From Streptomyces atratus (lineage in GTDB: Bacteria; Actinomycetota; Actinomycetes; Streptomycetales; Streptomycetaceae): DNA of 64,000 nt. A program made the position numbers and the translations under genes. Shown here in pieces: positions 1 through 8,562 of this stretch (position 1 is its first letter; every line of letters starts with the position of its first letter). The stretch spans positions 248,001 to 312,000 of the forward strand of contig NZ_BMRN01000004.1 of the NCBI RefSeq assembly GCF_014648655.1, in the 5' to 3' direction. The notes under the pieces were generated by a model that was not told where the DNA came from, made no database searches, and saw nothing but the letters and a program-made list of their open reading frames with translations.

Positions 1-275
1 CCTGGAAGACAGGCGGTTCGGCCCCTCTGGGTTCCGATCGCCCGACATTGTCCACGATCGTGACAGCCGCCGGGACGGTGAACGCCAGGCGGCTGGGCTT
101 CACTTGAGGGTTTTGTAGTCATCCGATGTATCGTGTTGCGGTGTGTCGTCGGGGAGCTGAACAAGTCACGCCAACCCTCGACATCCGGTCAGACAATTCC
201 TTACACGCCCGACCGCGGGTCGCCGGTCGATCCACTGACGGCCTGTCAGCGACATAGCTGAGGAGTGCAACCGAC
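1..275. other. Upstream region, possible tail of an off-window gene
   Basis: One plus-strand frame is open from base 3 to a TGA at 112-114 and could be the last 36 codons of a gene that begins outside the window, but I recognise nothing in it. The remainder is the leader of the dehydrogenase gene that follows. A GAGGAG sequence about 11 bases before its ATG can serve as the ribosome site. No promoter is convincing by eye. Confidence 0.2.
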
Positions 276-1286
276 ATGAACGAGCCGGCACCCAGACCGA
301 CAGCACTGCTGGTCATGGAGGAAGAACGCAGGGCAGACGTCTATCCCCCCGAGGTTCTGGCCGAAATCGACCGGCTCGTGCACCGGCAGGGTCCACCTCT
401 CACACGGCAGCAGCTCGACGAGGATCCCGACGTGTTGGGACGGATCGATGTCCTGCTCACGGGCTGGGGCGCGCCCGTCCTCGATGCCGCCTTCTTGTCG
501 CATGCCCCTCAGCTGCAGGCCGTCCTTGTCGCGGCGGGCTCCGTACGTCACCTGACCACGCCTGCTTTCTGGGCACGCGGCATTCCGATCGTCTCCGCGG
601 CCGAGGCCAACGCCATTCCGGTGGCGGAGTTCACTCTCGCCCAGGTCCTCCTCGGGCTGAAGCAGGTACACCGCATCACGCGGGAGGTGGCGAGCAGCCG
701 TCGCTTTCCTCACAATCCCAAGGTCCCGGGTGCCTACCGGTCACGCGTGGGCCTGATGGGGCTCGGGCACATCGGCCGTCTCGTTGCGGCCCACCTCGGC
801 CGCTTCGACATCGAGATCCTCGCCACGGACCCCATCGCCTCCGCAGACACCGCCAGCCGGACGGGCGTCCGGCTCGTCGGCATTGAGGAGCTCTTTGCCA
901 CCTGCCACGTCGTCAGTCTTCACGCACCACTCCTGCCTGAGACCCGCGGCACGATCGGGGCACGGCTGTTGAACTCCCTGGGGCCGGGCGCGACGCTGAT
1001 CAACACCGCACGTGGCGCGCTCATCGACGAGCGAGCCGCAGTGGAGGTCCTGCGTGCCAGACCCGACCTCACCGCTGTACTCGATGTCACGCACCCGGAG
1101 CCTCCGGCCCGTGACTCGCCACTCTTCACCCTTCCCAACGTTGTCCTGACACCCCATCTCGGCGGTGCTCTCGGGGCCGAACGTCACCGTCTCGGGCAGC
1201 TCGTGCTCGATGAACTCCGCCGCTTCATAGGGGACCAGCCTCTTCAGTACGCCATCGACCCCACCCGCGCCGCGTCCCTGGCCTGA
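276..1286 (+). CDS. D-isomer-specific 2-hydroxyacid dehydrogenase
   Basis: This 336-residue protein is an NAD(P)-dependent oxidoreductase of the 2-hydroxyacid dehydrogenase family (phosphoglycerate dehydrogenase, glyoxylate reductase and relatives). The nucleotide-binding motif GLGHIG is at residues 162-167. The catalytic triad is visible: Arg246 in NTARGALID, Glu275 in HPEPP and His294 in TPHLGG. The length fits the single-substrate members without a C-terminal ACT domain, so PGDH of serine synthesis is unlikely. The physiological 2-oxo acid cannot be read from the sequence. The gene stands alone; downstream DNA is mobile-element debris. A GGAG motif about 11 bases upstream supports the ATG. 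Confidence 0.85.
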   Translation: MNEPAPRPTALLVMEEERRADVYPPEVLAEIDRLVHRQGPPLTRQQLDEDPDVLGRIDVLLTGWGAPVLDAAFLSHAPQLQAVLVAAGSVRHLTTPAFWARGIPIVSAAEANAIPVAEFTLAQVLLGLKQVHRITREVASSRRFPHNPKVPGAYRSRVGLMGLGHIGRLVAAHLGRFDIEILATDPIASADTASRTGVRLVGIEELFATCHVVSLHAPLLPETRGTIGARLLNSLGPGATLINTARGALIDERAAVEVLRARPDLTAVLDVTHPEPPARDSPLFTLPNVVLTPHLGGALGAERHRLGQLVLDELRRFIGDQPLQYAIDPTRAASLA

Positions 1287-1347
1287 CGCCGCAGAAGTCG
1301 CAGCGGCACCTGCGGGCGCGGGGGTTCGGGCAGGTGCAGATGGTGAG

Positions 1348-1611
1348 CCAACGAACCTCACAATGCGGCAATTTGCGCCACTGTTGGGGTGCTCGCCGGC
1401 AACCGCGTGCCGGGTCGGAGCCCGCGTCGAGCGCGCCTTCGCCCGCATGAAGAACTACAAGATCCTCCGTGACTGCCGACAACGGGGCGACGGCCTCCAC
1501 CACGCGGTCCAGGCTGTCGCCCACATGCGCAACTTCGCCCCGACCGCGTGGCCAGAACCACCGAGTCCGGCTCTGATCTGTCGGAACACAGCCTTCTGCA
1601 ACACGCGTTAG
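1348..1611 (+). pseudogene. IS5-type DDE transposase remnant with internal deletion
   Basis: The first part, from Met1363 (MRQFAPLLGCSPATACRV), reads like the N-terminal helix-turn-helix segment of an IS5-type transposase. It passes directly into a C-terminal-type segment (RVERAFARMKNYKILRDCRQ, then HHAVQAVAHMRN). The whole DDE catalytic core between these ends is missing, so an in-frame deletion has joined them. The product cannot be active. Family assignment is from motif recognition only. Confidence 0.65.
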
Positions 1612-1731
1612 TCAGCACTGGCCTGGGCGGATTCGCTGCTCCGTGTCAGCCACAGGCTGCCGGAGCCGACCGCGACGACCGCGCCGGCCACCCGGGCCAG
1701 GATCGATGTGGTGCCGGTGAGGTCACCGAAG
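1608..1731 (-). pseudogene. C-terminal fragment of a membrane protein
   Basis: On the minus strand a frame ending in TAA at 1610-1608 encodes about 40 residues: a hydrophobic helix rich in Ala, Val and Gly (ARVAGAVVAVGSGSLWL), then a polar tail ending SAQASAD. This looks like the last transmembrane helix and tail of a transporter or other integral membrane protein whose body is gone. It abuts the transposase remnant tail to tail. The family is not identified. Confidence 0.3.
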
Positions 1732-1869
1732 TTGGTGCACGGGCGCAGGCTCGCCGGGATGCTGCCCAAGGGTGAACTCGTGGAGATCGCCGACAGCTAC
1801 ACCCTCGTTCCCGAGGACCAGCCGCAACAACTCGCCCGGTATATAAGGGACTTCTTGCGGAGGTCCTGA
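1729..1869 (+). pseudogene. C-terminal fragment of an alpha/beta hydrolase
   Basis: The last 46 codons of a plus-strand frame read like the end of an alpha/beta-fold hydrolase. VHGRRLAGMLPKGELVEI is a typical strand before the final helix, IADSYTLVPEDQP carries the usual region after the catalytic histidine, and LARYIRDFL is a typical terminal helix. There is no start codon, nucleophile elbow or catalytic acid upstream, so only the tail of the gene survives. Confidence 0.5.
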
Positions 1870-1884
1870 AACTTGAACCGGGTC

Positions 1885-1971
1885 CTATGTGGTGAGGCGG
1901 ATGATTCGCTTGTAGCAGCAGACAGCGGCGGCGAGGCCGAGAAAAGTGAGGGGAGGGTGCGGGTGCGGAGA
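1885..1971 (-). pseudogene. Probable transposase C-terminal tail
   Basis: The minus-strand frame ending at 1885 finishes with LTFLGLAAAVCCYKRIIRLTT. Endings of this kind (hydrophobic helix, CYK, basic tail) are common in IS5-type actinomycete transposases. No catalytic DDE region precedes it. I read it as the clipped 3' end of a second insertion sequence, facing the opposite way to the remnant at 1348-1611. Confidence 0.4.
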
Positions 1972-2193
1972 GTGCCGACGATGGTGAGGAGATCGGCGCC
2001 GAGAGAGAGTGCGTCCCTGCGTGGTGTGCCTTCCGCGATGGGTTTGGCCCTCCTCCTCTACGGGGCGACCCGGTGCTCCACCACTACGGTGTCCGGACAG
2101 CCTGCGGCTGGCTTTTCCAGGGCAGCCCGGCGCCGTCCGAGTGACCCTCGTGTCCCGTCGCACTGAAGATTGAGCAGTCTCATCGCAATCTGA

Positions 2194-3102
2194 GTGACCG
2201 CTGTTGCCGGAGTGTCGCCGGTTGCCAATGGGGTTCACGTAACCTCGCGGCTTGTGGGGTTCATAGGAACGGTGTGGGGCCGCGCGCGACGCACGTGGGC
2301 AAGGGACGAACTATCCCCGTCGCAGGCGGTGGTCTACGACCGCCTGCGAGACCTGTTCGCGGCGGGCGAGTACGAGAAGGCCGAGGCCGGGGCGAGAGTC
2401 CTTGCGGCCGCGCCAAGTCACGTCTGGGACCGGGGCCCGGTGGTGGAGTGGCTGGCTAAATCCTTGGCCACGGCAGCAGCTGTCGCTCACGGGCGCGGAG
2501 CCGAGGTGCTGGCCGAACTGGACGCCCTGATCGCGGATTTGGAGCGGACCACCGGCGCCGGGCGGGCTCTTCTGCTGACGGTCCGGGGGAACCGCGTGGC
2601 GGTTCTCGTCGGACAGGGGCGCTACACGGAGGCGGAGGCTGAGGCGAGCGACATACTGCGTGCCTCGGCCCGTCTCGCTCACCTCACCGAGGTGTGGAGG
2701 ATCGAGCTGTCTGCTTTGGCCAACCTGGCAGATGCCCTGTGCGGGCAGGGCCGCTACGAAGAGGCGAGTGCCATCGCCCGTGGAAATCTGCCGCGGGCAG
2801 AGGGGCGCACGGCTGCCGCCCTGCACTGTGTCCTGGTGCGCAGCCTGAACGGGCACGGCCGACACGAGGAGGCTTTGGCCGAGACCCGCCGGCTCATGTC
2901 GTACCGGGTTCGCGCCGAGAGCGGGGCCCTGGGGATCGCCACGGCCACGGCCCTGCACGGTCTGGGCCGCCGCAGTGAGGCGGAAGGCGCAGCCCGTCAG
3001 GCGTTGGCCGCCTGCGAGCAGTTCCTGCATCCGGCCCACCCCCGGATCGAGGAGGCCCGCACACTACTGTGCCGCATTACCGCTGAGCATCCGCTCGCCT
3101 GA
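2194..3102 (+). CDS. Tetratricopeptide-repeat protein, function unknown
   Basis: This protein of up to 302 residues is built almost wholly from helical TPR-like repeats. Five units share a G-x-x-x-x-A pattern: AAGEYEKAEAGA, GQGRYTEAEAEA, GQGRYEEASAIA, GHGRHEEALAET and GLGRRSEAEGAA. There is no enzymatic domain, signal peptide or clear membrane segment after residue 40. TPR arrays are protein-protein scaffolds, and similar stand-alone proteins are numerous in Streptomyces. The start is uncertain: GTG at 2194 gives the longest frame, but GTG codons around 2254-2270, just before the conserved part, are equally possible. No partner is suggested by the neighbours. Confidence 0.6.
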   Translation: MTAVAGVSPVANGVHVTSRLVGFIGTVWGRARRTWARDELSPSQAVVYDRLRDLFAAGEYEKAEAGARVLAAAPSHVWDRGPVVEWLAKSLATAAAVAHGRGAEVLAELDALIADLERTTGAGRALLLTVRGNRVAVLVGQGRYTEAEAEASDILRASARLAHLTEVWRIELSALANLADALCGQGRYEEASAIARGNLPRAEGRTAAALHCVLVRSLNGHGRHEEALAETRRLMSYRVRAESGALGIATATALHGLGRRSEAEGAARQALAACEQFLHPAHPRIEEARTLLCRITAEHPLA

Positions 3103-3388
3103 CGAGCACGCACCGCTCAACCTCCACTGAGACGGCCCAACTTGCGCTGAGACAGGACATCCCGTGACAGCGATTCTTGTTCGATGGCCAACGAAGTCGG
3201 AGTGCCAATAGCTTGCTGCCGCCGAAGTTGGACCAGTGAGGCCTGGGGGCACGGTGGGGGCGCCGGCGCGTGCGTACGGGGATGCCACGCGACTTCCCCG
3301 GGGCCAGGCAAGGCCCACTCGTGATCGCGTTACCAGCTCTGCGGGCATCGCTTCATCGCGAATATCGACGCAAGCTGAAATTCTTCAC
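3103..3388. other. Intergenic region, unassigned minus-strand peptide
   Basis: Between the convergent TPR and lipoprotein genes a minus-strand frame ends at 3117 with about 43 non-repetitive residues (for example LVQLRRQQAIGTPTSLAIEQ). Its base composition is less GC-rich than its surroundings. I cannot assign it; it could be another mobile-element scrap. No clear terminator hairpin was seen. Confidence 0.25.
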
Positions 3389-4174
3389 TTACTTCCACGT
3401 TTGGATAACTTTGCTCTTTTTGGACACTTGATAATAGTTGGCCACTGATATTTCCAGTTTGAAAACTGCTCCGTACTGTTTGCGGATGTCCGCCACTGTC
3501 TTCGACGCCGGCTCGTGCAGACACCGTGTGACGGGCGGATCACTCCTTACGCACAGATCGTGCTCCTCGACCGGCTTCTTCTGACTGCTGCGCACGGTGT
3601 CCCATGACAAGGTCTGCGAAGGGTCGAACACCTGGGCCGGTTCCGGCGTGTTGGGACCCGTCGGGTTCGGGCCGTGGCCCCGGTAGTAGGCAACGAGGTG
3701 CCTTCGGTAGTAGTCGTGGTTGAACGGGATCGTCCCCCCGGGAGCCCCGGCGAAGGAGTCACGGTCGCCTGCGGTGAAGATGCCGTCCAGGACGTCAGCG
3801 ATTTGATGCGGATCAGCTCCGTAATAGGCAGTGACGCGCATGGCGCAGCGGATCTTGTACTGGTCATCACCGGTCGGGAAGAACCACTCTTTCGCCGCTC
3901 CCCCGACACACATGTCATTCACCGTGACAAAGCCAGGAGTGAGGGCGGTGTTCTTGTCGTAGGCGTGCACGATGCTCCGAAGATGCTCCTCGGCAGCCTT
4001 GCGTGACTGTTGAACCTGCGTGCTGCCCGCAAGGTTGCGTACCTCCTTCGGGCTCGTGGCGCGGTTTTGGGAAGAGCAGGCGGAGAGGATGAGGAGGAGA
4101 AAGAGGAAACCGAGGAGACGCTTGACGGCTTCACGCACGGCAGATGCGGGGGCCGGTGCCCACTTCACAGTCAT
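3389..4174 (-). CDS. Putative lipoprotein, function unknown
   Basis: The predicted protein has a short basic N-terminus, a hydrophobic stretch (LLGFLFLLLILSAC) and a lipobox-like LSAC, so it should be lipidated and anchored outside the membrane. The mature part, about 225 residues, has no family I recognise. It contains four well-spaced cysteines after the lipobox, which may form disulfides, and is rich in aromatic residues. Start choice is open: ATG at 4174 gives a 262-residue precursor, while GTG at 4138 gives a tighter signal peptide; neither has a strong ribosome site. The coding region is somewhat less GC-rich than typical neighbours, which fits acquired DNA. Confidence 0.55.
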   Translation of the reverse strand: MTVKWAPAPASAVREAVKRLLGFLFLLLILSACSSQNRATSPKEVRNLAGSTQVQQSRKAAEEHLRSIVHAYDKNTALTPGFVTVNDMCVGGAAKEWFFPTGDDQYKIRCAMRVTAYYGADPHQIADVLDGIFTAGDRDSFAGAPGGTIPFNHDYYRRHLVAYYRGHGPNPTGPNTPEPAQVFDPSQTLSWDTVRSSQKKPVEEHDLCVRSDPPVTRCLHEPASKTVADIRKQYGAVFKLEISVANYYQVSKKSKVIQTWK

Positions 4175-4430
4175 GCGGCAATTGTTGCGACGCCGTTGGC
4201 GACGTCCATCCGTGCACGTACTCATATGAGTCCAAGGGCACCCCGCGCGGGGTGCCCCCGGTAGCGGTGGCATTTGTGGTCACAGGCTCATGCCCCATGA
4301 TGTGTTCCAGGGGGGTTGGTGTAGAGGCGTGCCCCCGGGTCCACGGTTGAACGACTTGGCGGACCGGCCGTACTTGAAGACGGCCGCTTTGGGCACCATC
4401 TGACCGGACCCTGCGGGAACTCCGGGCGGG

Positions 4431-4745
4431 TCAGGAGCCGGCGCCCTCCCGGGTCGGGACGGTGACGTGCTGGACGCGCATCGGGTGCCCGGGCTCGGTG
4501 GCGGGGCCCGCGGTGGCGCCGTCGGCGGTCGGGAGCATGCCGCCCATGGCCACGTTCAGGATCAGGAACAGCCCGTGGCGCATCGCCCGGTCCCAGGTCC
4601 GGGCATCCATGTGGGCAGCGGTCGCCCGGTGGTGCTCCCGCCCGTCCGGATACCGGCGCACCTCCTCGGCGCCGGCCTTCGAGTCGACCTCGACCGCATA
4701 GTGGTGGAGCGCGGCACGGCAGCCGGAGCACGGTTGCGTCCCGAG
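4431..4745 (-). pseudogene. C-terminal fragment of a GH16 beta-glucanase
   Basis: About 100 residues on the minus strand read like the end of a family 16 glycoside hydrolase (laminarinase/beta-glucanase group). The stretch HHYAVEVDSKAGAEEVRRYP resembles the strand before the substrate loop, and HGLFLILNVAMGG is a GH16 hallmark. A closing strand PMRVQHVTV follows. The catalytic E-x-D-x-x-E and the signal peptide are absent upstream, where the frame becomes unrelated. This is a 3' remnant of a secreted glucanase gene. Confidence 0.6.
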
Positions 4746-4769
4746 GCGAGGCCCACGCGGTTAGACCAG

Positions 4770-4875
4770 GACAAGGCCATCGCGCCGCCTCCCGGGTCAA
4801 CTCGTCGTAGCCTTTGGAGAGTTGCGCGATGGCCTTACTGTGGCCAGGGCTCATCACAAGATCCCTGCTGTACCA
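4770..4875 (-). pseudogene. Unassigned coding scrap
   Basis: A minus-strand segment encoding YSRDLVMSPGHSKAIAQLSK followed by GYDELTREAARWP looks like real protein rather than chance frame, with balanced composition and helix-like periodicity. It has no credible start or end and lies in a region of broken genes. I do not recognise the family. Confidence 0.22.
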
Positions 4876-4989
4876 CTCAGCGGGACGCCATCCTCGGCCT
4901 GTGTCGACGAGCTCGAGCGCACGTCGACAAGGGTCCGGCGCGGGGCGTTCGATCACCTGTTGCAATCGGCCTTCTCGAAGGGGCAGTCA

Positions 4990-5583
4990 GTGAAGTACGT
5001 GCCGCAGTGGCTGACGTCGACGTCATGGGATGGGGTCGGCACACTCGGCCTGGAAACGGATGCTTCAGCGCCGGCGGCCGAGTGGCCCGAGCCCGTGCGA
5101 GAAGCTCTGGAAGTGGCGCGCGAGTACGGGCTTCCGGCCGAGGTGGACGGGATGTTCTATGCCGGCAGCCGCGGCGGCGCGTTCACTCGGGCAGGCGAAG
5201 GCGCCGCCGGGCCGTTCTGGCGGCTGGGACAGCACGATTCGCAGCTCGGTGACTCGTACGTGTCCGAGTACGTGCTCGACGAGAGAGGATGGGTCGTGCT
5301 CCTGGACCCGTCTCTGCCCGAGCCGCGGTTCGTGAACTCGTCCCTGATCGCTTTCCTTGACGCCCTCGCCGGGTGGGACTACCGGAACGAGCACCTCGAC
5401 GATTTCGACGACCTCGAGCCGGAGGGCGACGAGGAGGAGGACGATCCGGCGGAAGAGGCGCGGGTGGCGTTCGGGATGGAGATCGCCCGGAAGCTGGGGA
5501 AGCGGGACCCGGCTGCGTTCACCGGGGAGGCCATCACCTGGTGGGACCGGGTGTACGAGGAGGTCGAGAACGACGTCATCTGA
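4990..5583 (+). CDS. SUKH-like (SMI1/KNR4 superfamily) protein, possible orphan immunity gene
   Basis: This 197-residue acidic protein has features of the SUKH superfamily. A W-x-x-x-G region is followed by alternating strands (FWRLGQHDS, SYVSEYVLDERGWVVLLD), a FVNSSLIAFLDALAGW helix typical of the C-terminal core, and a tail rich in Asp and Glu. SUKH proteins commonly neutralise polymorphic toxins or act in regulation. No toxin gene lies beside it; both sides are remnants, so it may be an orphan. GTG at 4990 is preceded by AAGGGG at a good distance; a longer frame beginning at 4822 lacks this and its first part looks like unrelated DNA. The family call is moderate. Confidence 0.5.
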   Translation: MKYVPQWLTSTSWDGVGTLGLETDASAPAAEWPEPVREALEVAREYGLPAEVDGMFYAGSRGGAFTRAGEGAAGPFWRLGQHDSQLGDSYVSEYVLDERGWVVLLDPSLPEPRFVNSSLIAFLDALAGWDYRNEHLDDFDDLEPEGDEEEDDPAEEARVAFGMEIARKLGKRDPAAFTGEAITWWDRVYEEVENDVI

Positions 5584-5630
5584 CGTCGGGCTCGGGAAGC
5601 CCGGTAGGCCCCCACCGCACCCCATGCCCG

Positions 5631-5776
5631 CAGTTCACACACGCGCTTGACGTCGTGGCCGCACTGCTTCTCCGTCTTGATGAACGGGTGCACCGTCACC
5701 GGGTCTCCTTCGCGAAGAAAGCCGTCGCGCGCTTGAGGACGCCGACATCCTTGCGCAGTCGGCGGTTCTCCCGGCT
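5631..5776 (-). pseudogene. IS3-family orfA/orfB junction remnant
   Basis: The minus strand carries the end of an IS3-family OrfA (RENRRLRKDVGVLKRATAFF, then AKETR and stop at 5698-5696), a signature of that small protein. In the next frame is the beginning of OrfB (TVHPFIKTEKQCGHDVKRVC). Their overlap around 5699 matches the programmed-frameshift arrangement of IS3 elements. Both parts break off within a few dozen codons, so only the junction survives. Confidence 0.7.
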
Positions 5777-5956
5777 TCGAGCACTGCGTGAACGCCGACA
5801 CCACCTGCGCCTGGCGCAAGAACGGACAGCGCTTCTTCCCGGTGAACGGCACCTACGGAGCCTCCGGGCCGTGCCGGGCCTGCGGCTCCTGCCGGCAAGG
5901 TGCGTGTTCCCCGCCAGGCACGCGGTCGTCCGCGGCGCACTCCCGCCGACGTCGGT

Positions 5957-6088
5957 GCCGTCAAGGCGTACGGCAAGCGCAAGAGCCGGGCCTGTCTGCG
6001 GCGTCGCGGCATCCAGCACGTGATCCCGGAGAAGATCAACCACAAGGCCGCCCGCATGCGCCGGGGTTCACGCGGCGGACGGCCTCTC
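5957..6088 (+). pseudogene. IS5-type transposase fragment
   Basis: About 43 codons on the plus strand encode KAYGKRKSRACLRRRGIQHV, IPEKINHKAARMR and RGSRGGRP. This is the conserved basic segment of IS5-type DDE transposases between the second and third catalytic residues. No continuous frame joins it to a start or to the final catalytic glutamate. It lies back to back with the IS3 remnant, showing two separate elements decayed in the same 500 bases. Confidence 0.65.
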
Positions 6089-6113
6089 ACCAGTTGCGCG
6101 CCGAGAACGACGA

Positions 6114-6617
6114 TCAAGCCTTCGGCGTCTTGATCTCGGTTCCCTGGGGGGTGAGGGCGTGCCAGACACCCTTCAGTGCCTGGCCCTGGGTGTCGCCGGC
6201 TGCCTGGTCGCCCGCGAAGAGGTAGACCGGGTGATTCTTGATGGTGAGCTGCTTGGTGCCGTCCTTGCGTGTGACCGAGCCGAGCAGGCTGGGGTCGATG
6301 CCCTTGACGGTGGTGGTGGCCGGGACCGCCGGCCACTTGGCGGCACAGTCCGTGTAGCAGTTCGACATCGCAGGACTTGTGGTGTCCTTGTCGAACGCGT
6401 ACAGGGTACGGCCCGCCTCGTTGACGATGATGGTGCCCAGCGTCGGCGACGACGACGTGCTCACCGCCCCGGCAGCGGCCGCGGCGGTGGCATCCGACGA
6501 AGCCGGTGCGGATGCTGCGGTGGTTGTGCTGCCGCCGCCGGAGGAGCAGGCGGTTGCCAGGGCAGCGACGGCGAGCATGATGGCCGCGGCAGATGCGACG
6601 CGGGTGTGAATCTTCAT
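6114..6617 (-). CDS. Secreted-repeat lipoprotein with Yx(F/W/Y)xxD motif (COG4315-like)
   Basis: This 167-residue lipoprotein has a basic N-terminus, a hydrophobic segment and lipobox ALATAC, then a Ser/Thr/Ala-rich linker. The folded part contains the family motif YAFDKD in GRTLYAFDKD and a second half-repeat with HPVYLFAGD. A conserved cysteine pair, CYTDC, is present. The family is widespread in actinobacteria and proteobacteria; its role is unknown, with redox or envelope-stress links suspected. ATG at 6617 is preceded by AGAAGGG. It is the last gene after the anti-sigma/sigma pair and reads in the same direction, which suggests it belongs to that regulon or operon. Confidence 0.75.
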   Translation of the reverse strand: MKIHTRVASAAAIMLAVAALATACSSGGGSTTTAASAPASSDATAAAAAGAVSTSSSPTLGTIIVNEAGRTLYAFDKDTTSPAMSNCYTDCAAKWPAVPATTTVKGIDPSLLGSVTRKDGTKQLTIKNHPVYLFAGDQAAGDTQGQALKGVWHALTPQGTEIKTPKA

Positions 6618-6829
6618 CGGGGTAACCCTTCTCATAGGAAGCAGGAATTGCGGTGAGGTGGTTCTGGCGCGGTGCCACGCCCGGTTGCCCCGAGTCGCAC
6701 GTGCTGGGGCAACCGCTCCGCAGGGGCAACGACGTCAGGTCAGTGGCGTGTCGCCCCCGCGTCAGGGCAGGGGGGACCATCCCGTGGGCCCGGCAGTGGA
6801 GCGGTCCGCGGGATGGTGGTCGAGGCAGG

Positions 6830-7522
6830 TCAGAGTGGTCGGGTCGTGGCGACCAGGCGTCCCGCATGGTCCATCACGGAGATGGATCGGATGTCGGGAA
6901 GGTGCAGGGCACTCGCCCCCGTCACGGCGGCGCTGCCGTTGGGGGTGATCGCCCAGGTGGCCGCCTGCTCCTTGCGGCCGTCCATCGAGGAGACCTGGAG
7001 GATGAAGGGTCCTGGTGCTCCTGCGGGCAGGTCGGCCAGGGTGACGCTCACCGCAGTGCCCCAGGGCTTGGCCGTGAGCGTGGCGCGGCCGGACACGGAG
7101 TACCCGGCGGCCGAGGTGAAGGCCGTGGCCGGGCCGGTCGAGTGCCGCAACGGCAGCAACGACCCCAGTCCGAGCCCGGCAACCACGATCAGGGCCGCAG
7201 CCAATGCCAGCCACTGCCGACGAGCCCGGCGCCTGCGTGCGACATCGGCGGCGCGGACCTGCTCCAGCAGACGGTCGAGCCCGGCCGACGAAGCCGGAGG
7301 CGCCGCGTCGGTGTCGGCCTCGCGCGTGGCCTGGGGACTGGGCGCGGACATGCCCGGGGCACGGCGGAGCAGTCCCGCCAGCGGGGCCGAATGCGCGAGC
7401 TCGTCACGGCATTCCTGGCACGTGGGCAGATGGGACTCAAGGACGCGGCGGTCGGTCTCGCTGAGACCGCCCAGCACATACGCGCCGATCAGCATGCGCA
7501 CGTCATCATGGTCGGTGCTCAC
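6830..7522 (-). CDS. Zinc-finger anti-sigma factor
   Basis: This 230-residue membrane protein has an N-terminal zf-HC2-type anti-sigma domain with H31-x3-C35-x2-C38 (HLPTCQEC). One transmembrane helix spans about residues 104-124. A C-terminal extracytoplasmic domain of the RskA/anti-sigma-K type follows. It should bind the ECF sigma factor encoded just upstream and hold it at the membrane until an envelope or redox signal arrives. Its ATG overlaps the sigma gene's stop as ATGA, so the two are translationally coupled. No regulated protease gene is nearby. Confidence 0.85.
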   Translation of the reverse strand: MSTDHDDVRMLIGAYVLGGLSETDRRVLESHLPTCQECRDELAHSAPLAGLLRRAPGMSAPSPQATREADTDAAPPASSAGLDRLLEQVRAADVARRRRARRQWLALAAALIVVAGLGLGSLLPLRHSTGPATAFTSAAGYSVSGRATLTAKPWGTAVSVTLADLPAGAPGPFILQVSSMDGRKEQAATWAITPNGSAAVTGASALHLPDIRSISVMDHAGRLVATTRPL

Positions 7523-8028
7523 CGTAGAACTCCCATTTCTTCAAAGGCTGCGCGCAGGTTGCGTACGGCGTAGTAGGCGCGGGACTTGACCGTTCCCTCC
7601 GGGATCGTGAGCCGTGACGCGGACTCGGCGACAGTCAGCCCCTCGAAATACAGCGCCTGGATCACGTCACGATGCTCGCCGGACAAGCGTTCCAACGCTG
7701 CGGTAATCACGTGCCCCTCCAGCGCCGCCTCCACATCATCGGCAGAAGGTACAGCCGCGAGTGCCTCGTTGTCGCAGAGCAGTTCCGGACGCCGCTGCTC
7801 AGCGCGCCAGCCGTCGGTGAGCACGTTTCGGGCGATCGTGAAGAGGTAGGAGCGGATGGTGACGTGGCCTGGCTCGATCTTGTTGATGCTGCGCCACGCC
7901 CGCAGCAGCGTCTCCTGCACGACGTCCTCCGCCTGCTCAGGACGGTGCACGTACCTGCGCACGAAGGAGAGCAGCACATCGTGGTGCTCGGTGTACAACG
8001 CAGTCATCAACTGCTCGTCCGGCGTCAC
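7519..8028 (-). CDS. ECF sigma-70 family RNA polymerase sigma factor
   Basis: This 169-residue sigma factor has region 2 (TEHHDVLLSFVRRYV, then DVVQETLLRAWR) and region 4 (LTIPEGTVKSRAYYAVRNLR) typical of group 4 ECF factors paired with zinc anti-sigmas. GTG at 8028 has GAGGAC about nine bases upstream and places region 2 at the usual distance from the N-terminus. Longer starts up to 8223 would add a poorly conserved basic extension. It forms an operon with the downstream anti-sigma gene (ATGA overlap) and probably the lipoprotein gene. ECF factors of this kind usually activate their own promoter. Confidence 0.88.
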   Translation of the reverse strand: MTPDEQLMTALYTEHHDVLLSFVRRYVHRPEQAEDVVQETLLRAWRSINKIEPGHVTIRSYLFTIARNVLTDGWRAEQRRPELLCDNEALAAVPSADDVEAALEGHVITAALERLSGEHRDVIQALYFEGLTVAESASRLTIPEGTVKSRAYYAVRNLRAAFEEMGVLR

Positions 8029-8562
8029 GCTCGATGTCCTCGTCTCGCAGGCTGGGGTCGCTTGGAGCATCGCCGGGCCCGGGCTGCAGGCGGTGGACAG
8101 TCCACGCCCCGGGGAGGCGCGGAACCAGATCCGATCCATCCGACTCACTTCCATACCTGACCGCACCGGCTGCGCCGTCTTCGAGGACGGCTGCGACATG
8201 CGGTTTCTTGTGTCCTGAGGCACTGATCGAGTGCCCTTGCGGCTGCGTATACGACGAGCCGGCGGTTTAAGTTCACCCGCAGGCAGCGGACGAACTCAGG
8301 TTCTCACCGCCCGTCGGAGCGAAGGCCCGTCGGCGCCCTTGGAGGTCGCGCAGACAGGCGTGCGTTCATGGGCGGCGGACCGGGTGTTCGTCCCATCGGT
8401 GGGTCGTCCATGTTCGGACCCTCGTAGTCGCCTTCACGCCGCCCATTCTCTACGGGTTGGGCCTGGATCCGAGCTGGGTCCGGCTGCCTCGTTCACGCTG
8501 CGCGCAATTCACCGTCGGCAGAAGTACCTGGACACTCGCCGGCCCCACGCTAGCGTCGCATC
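8029..8562. other. Divergent intergenic region between sigma operon and MBL gene
   Basis: This 534-base stretch should hold the promoters of the leftward sigma-factor operon and the rightward hydrolase gene. If the sigma gene begins further upstream, up to 195 bases of it are coding. I see no RNA gene, repeat or protein family. No pair of -35/-10 boxes is strong enough to name by eye. Confidence 0.3.
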
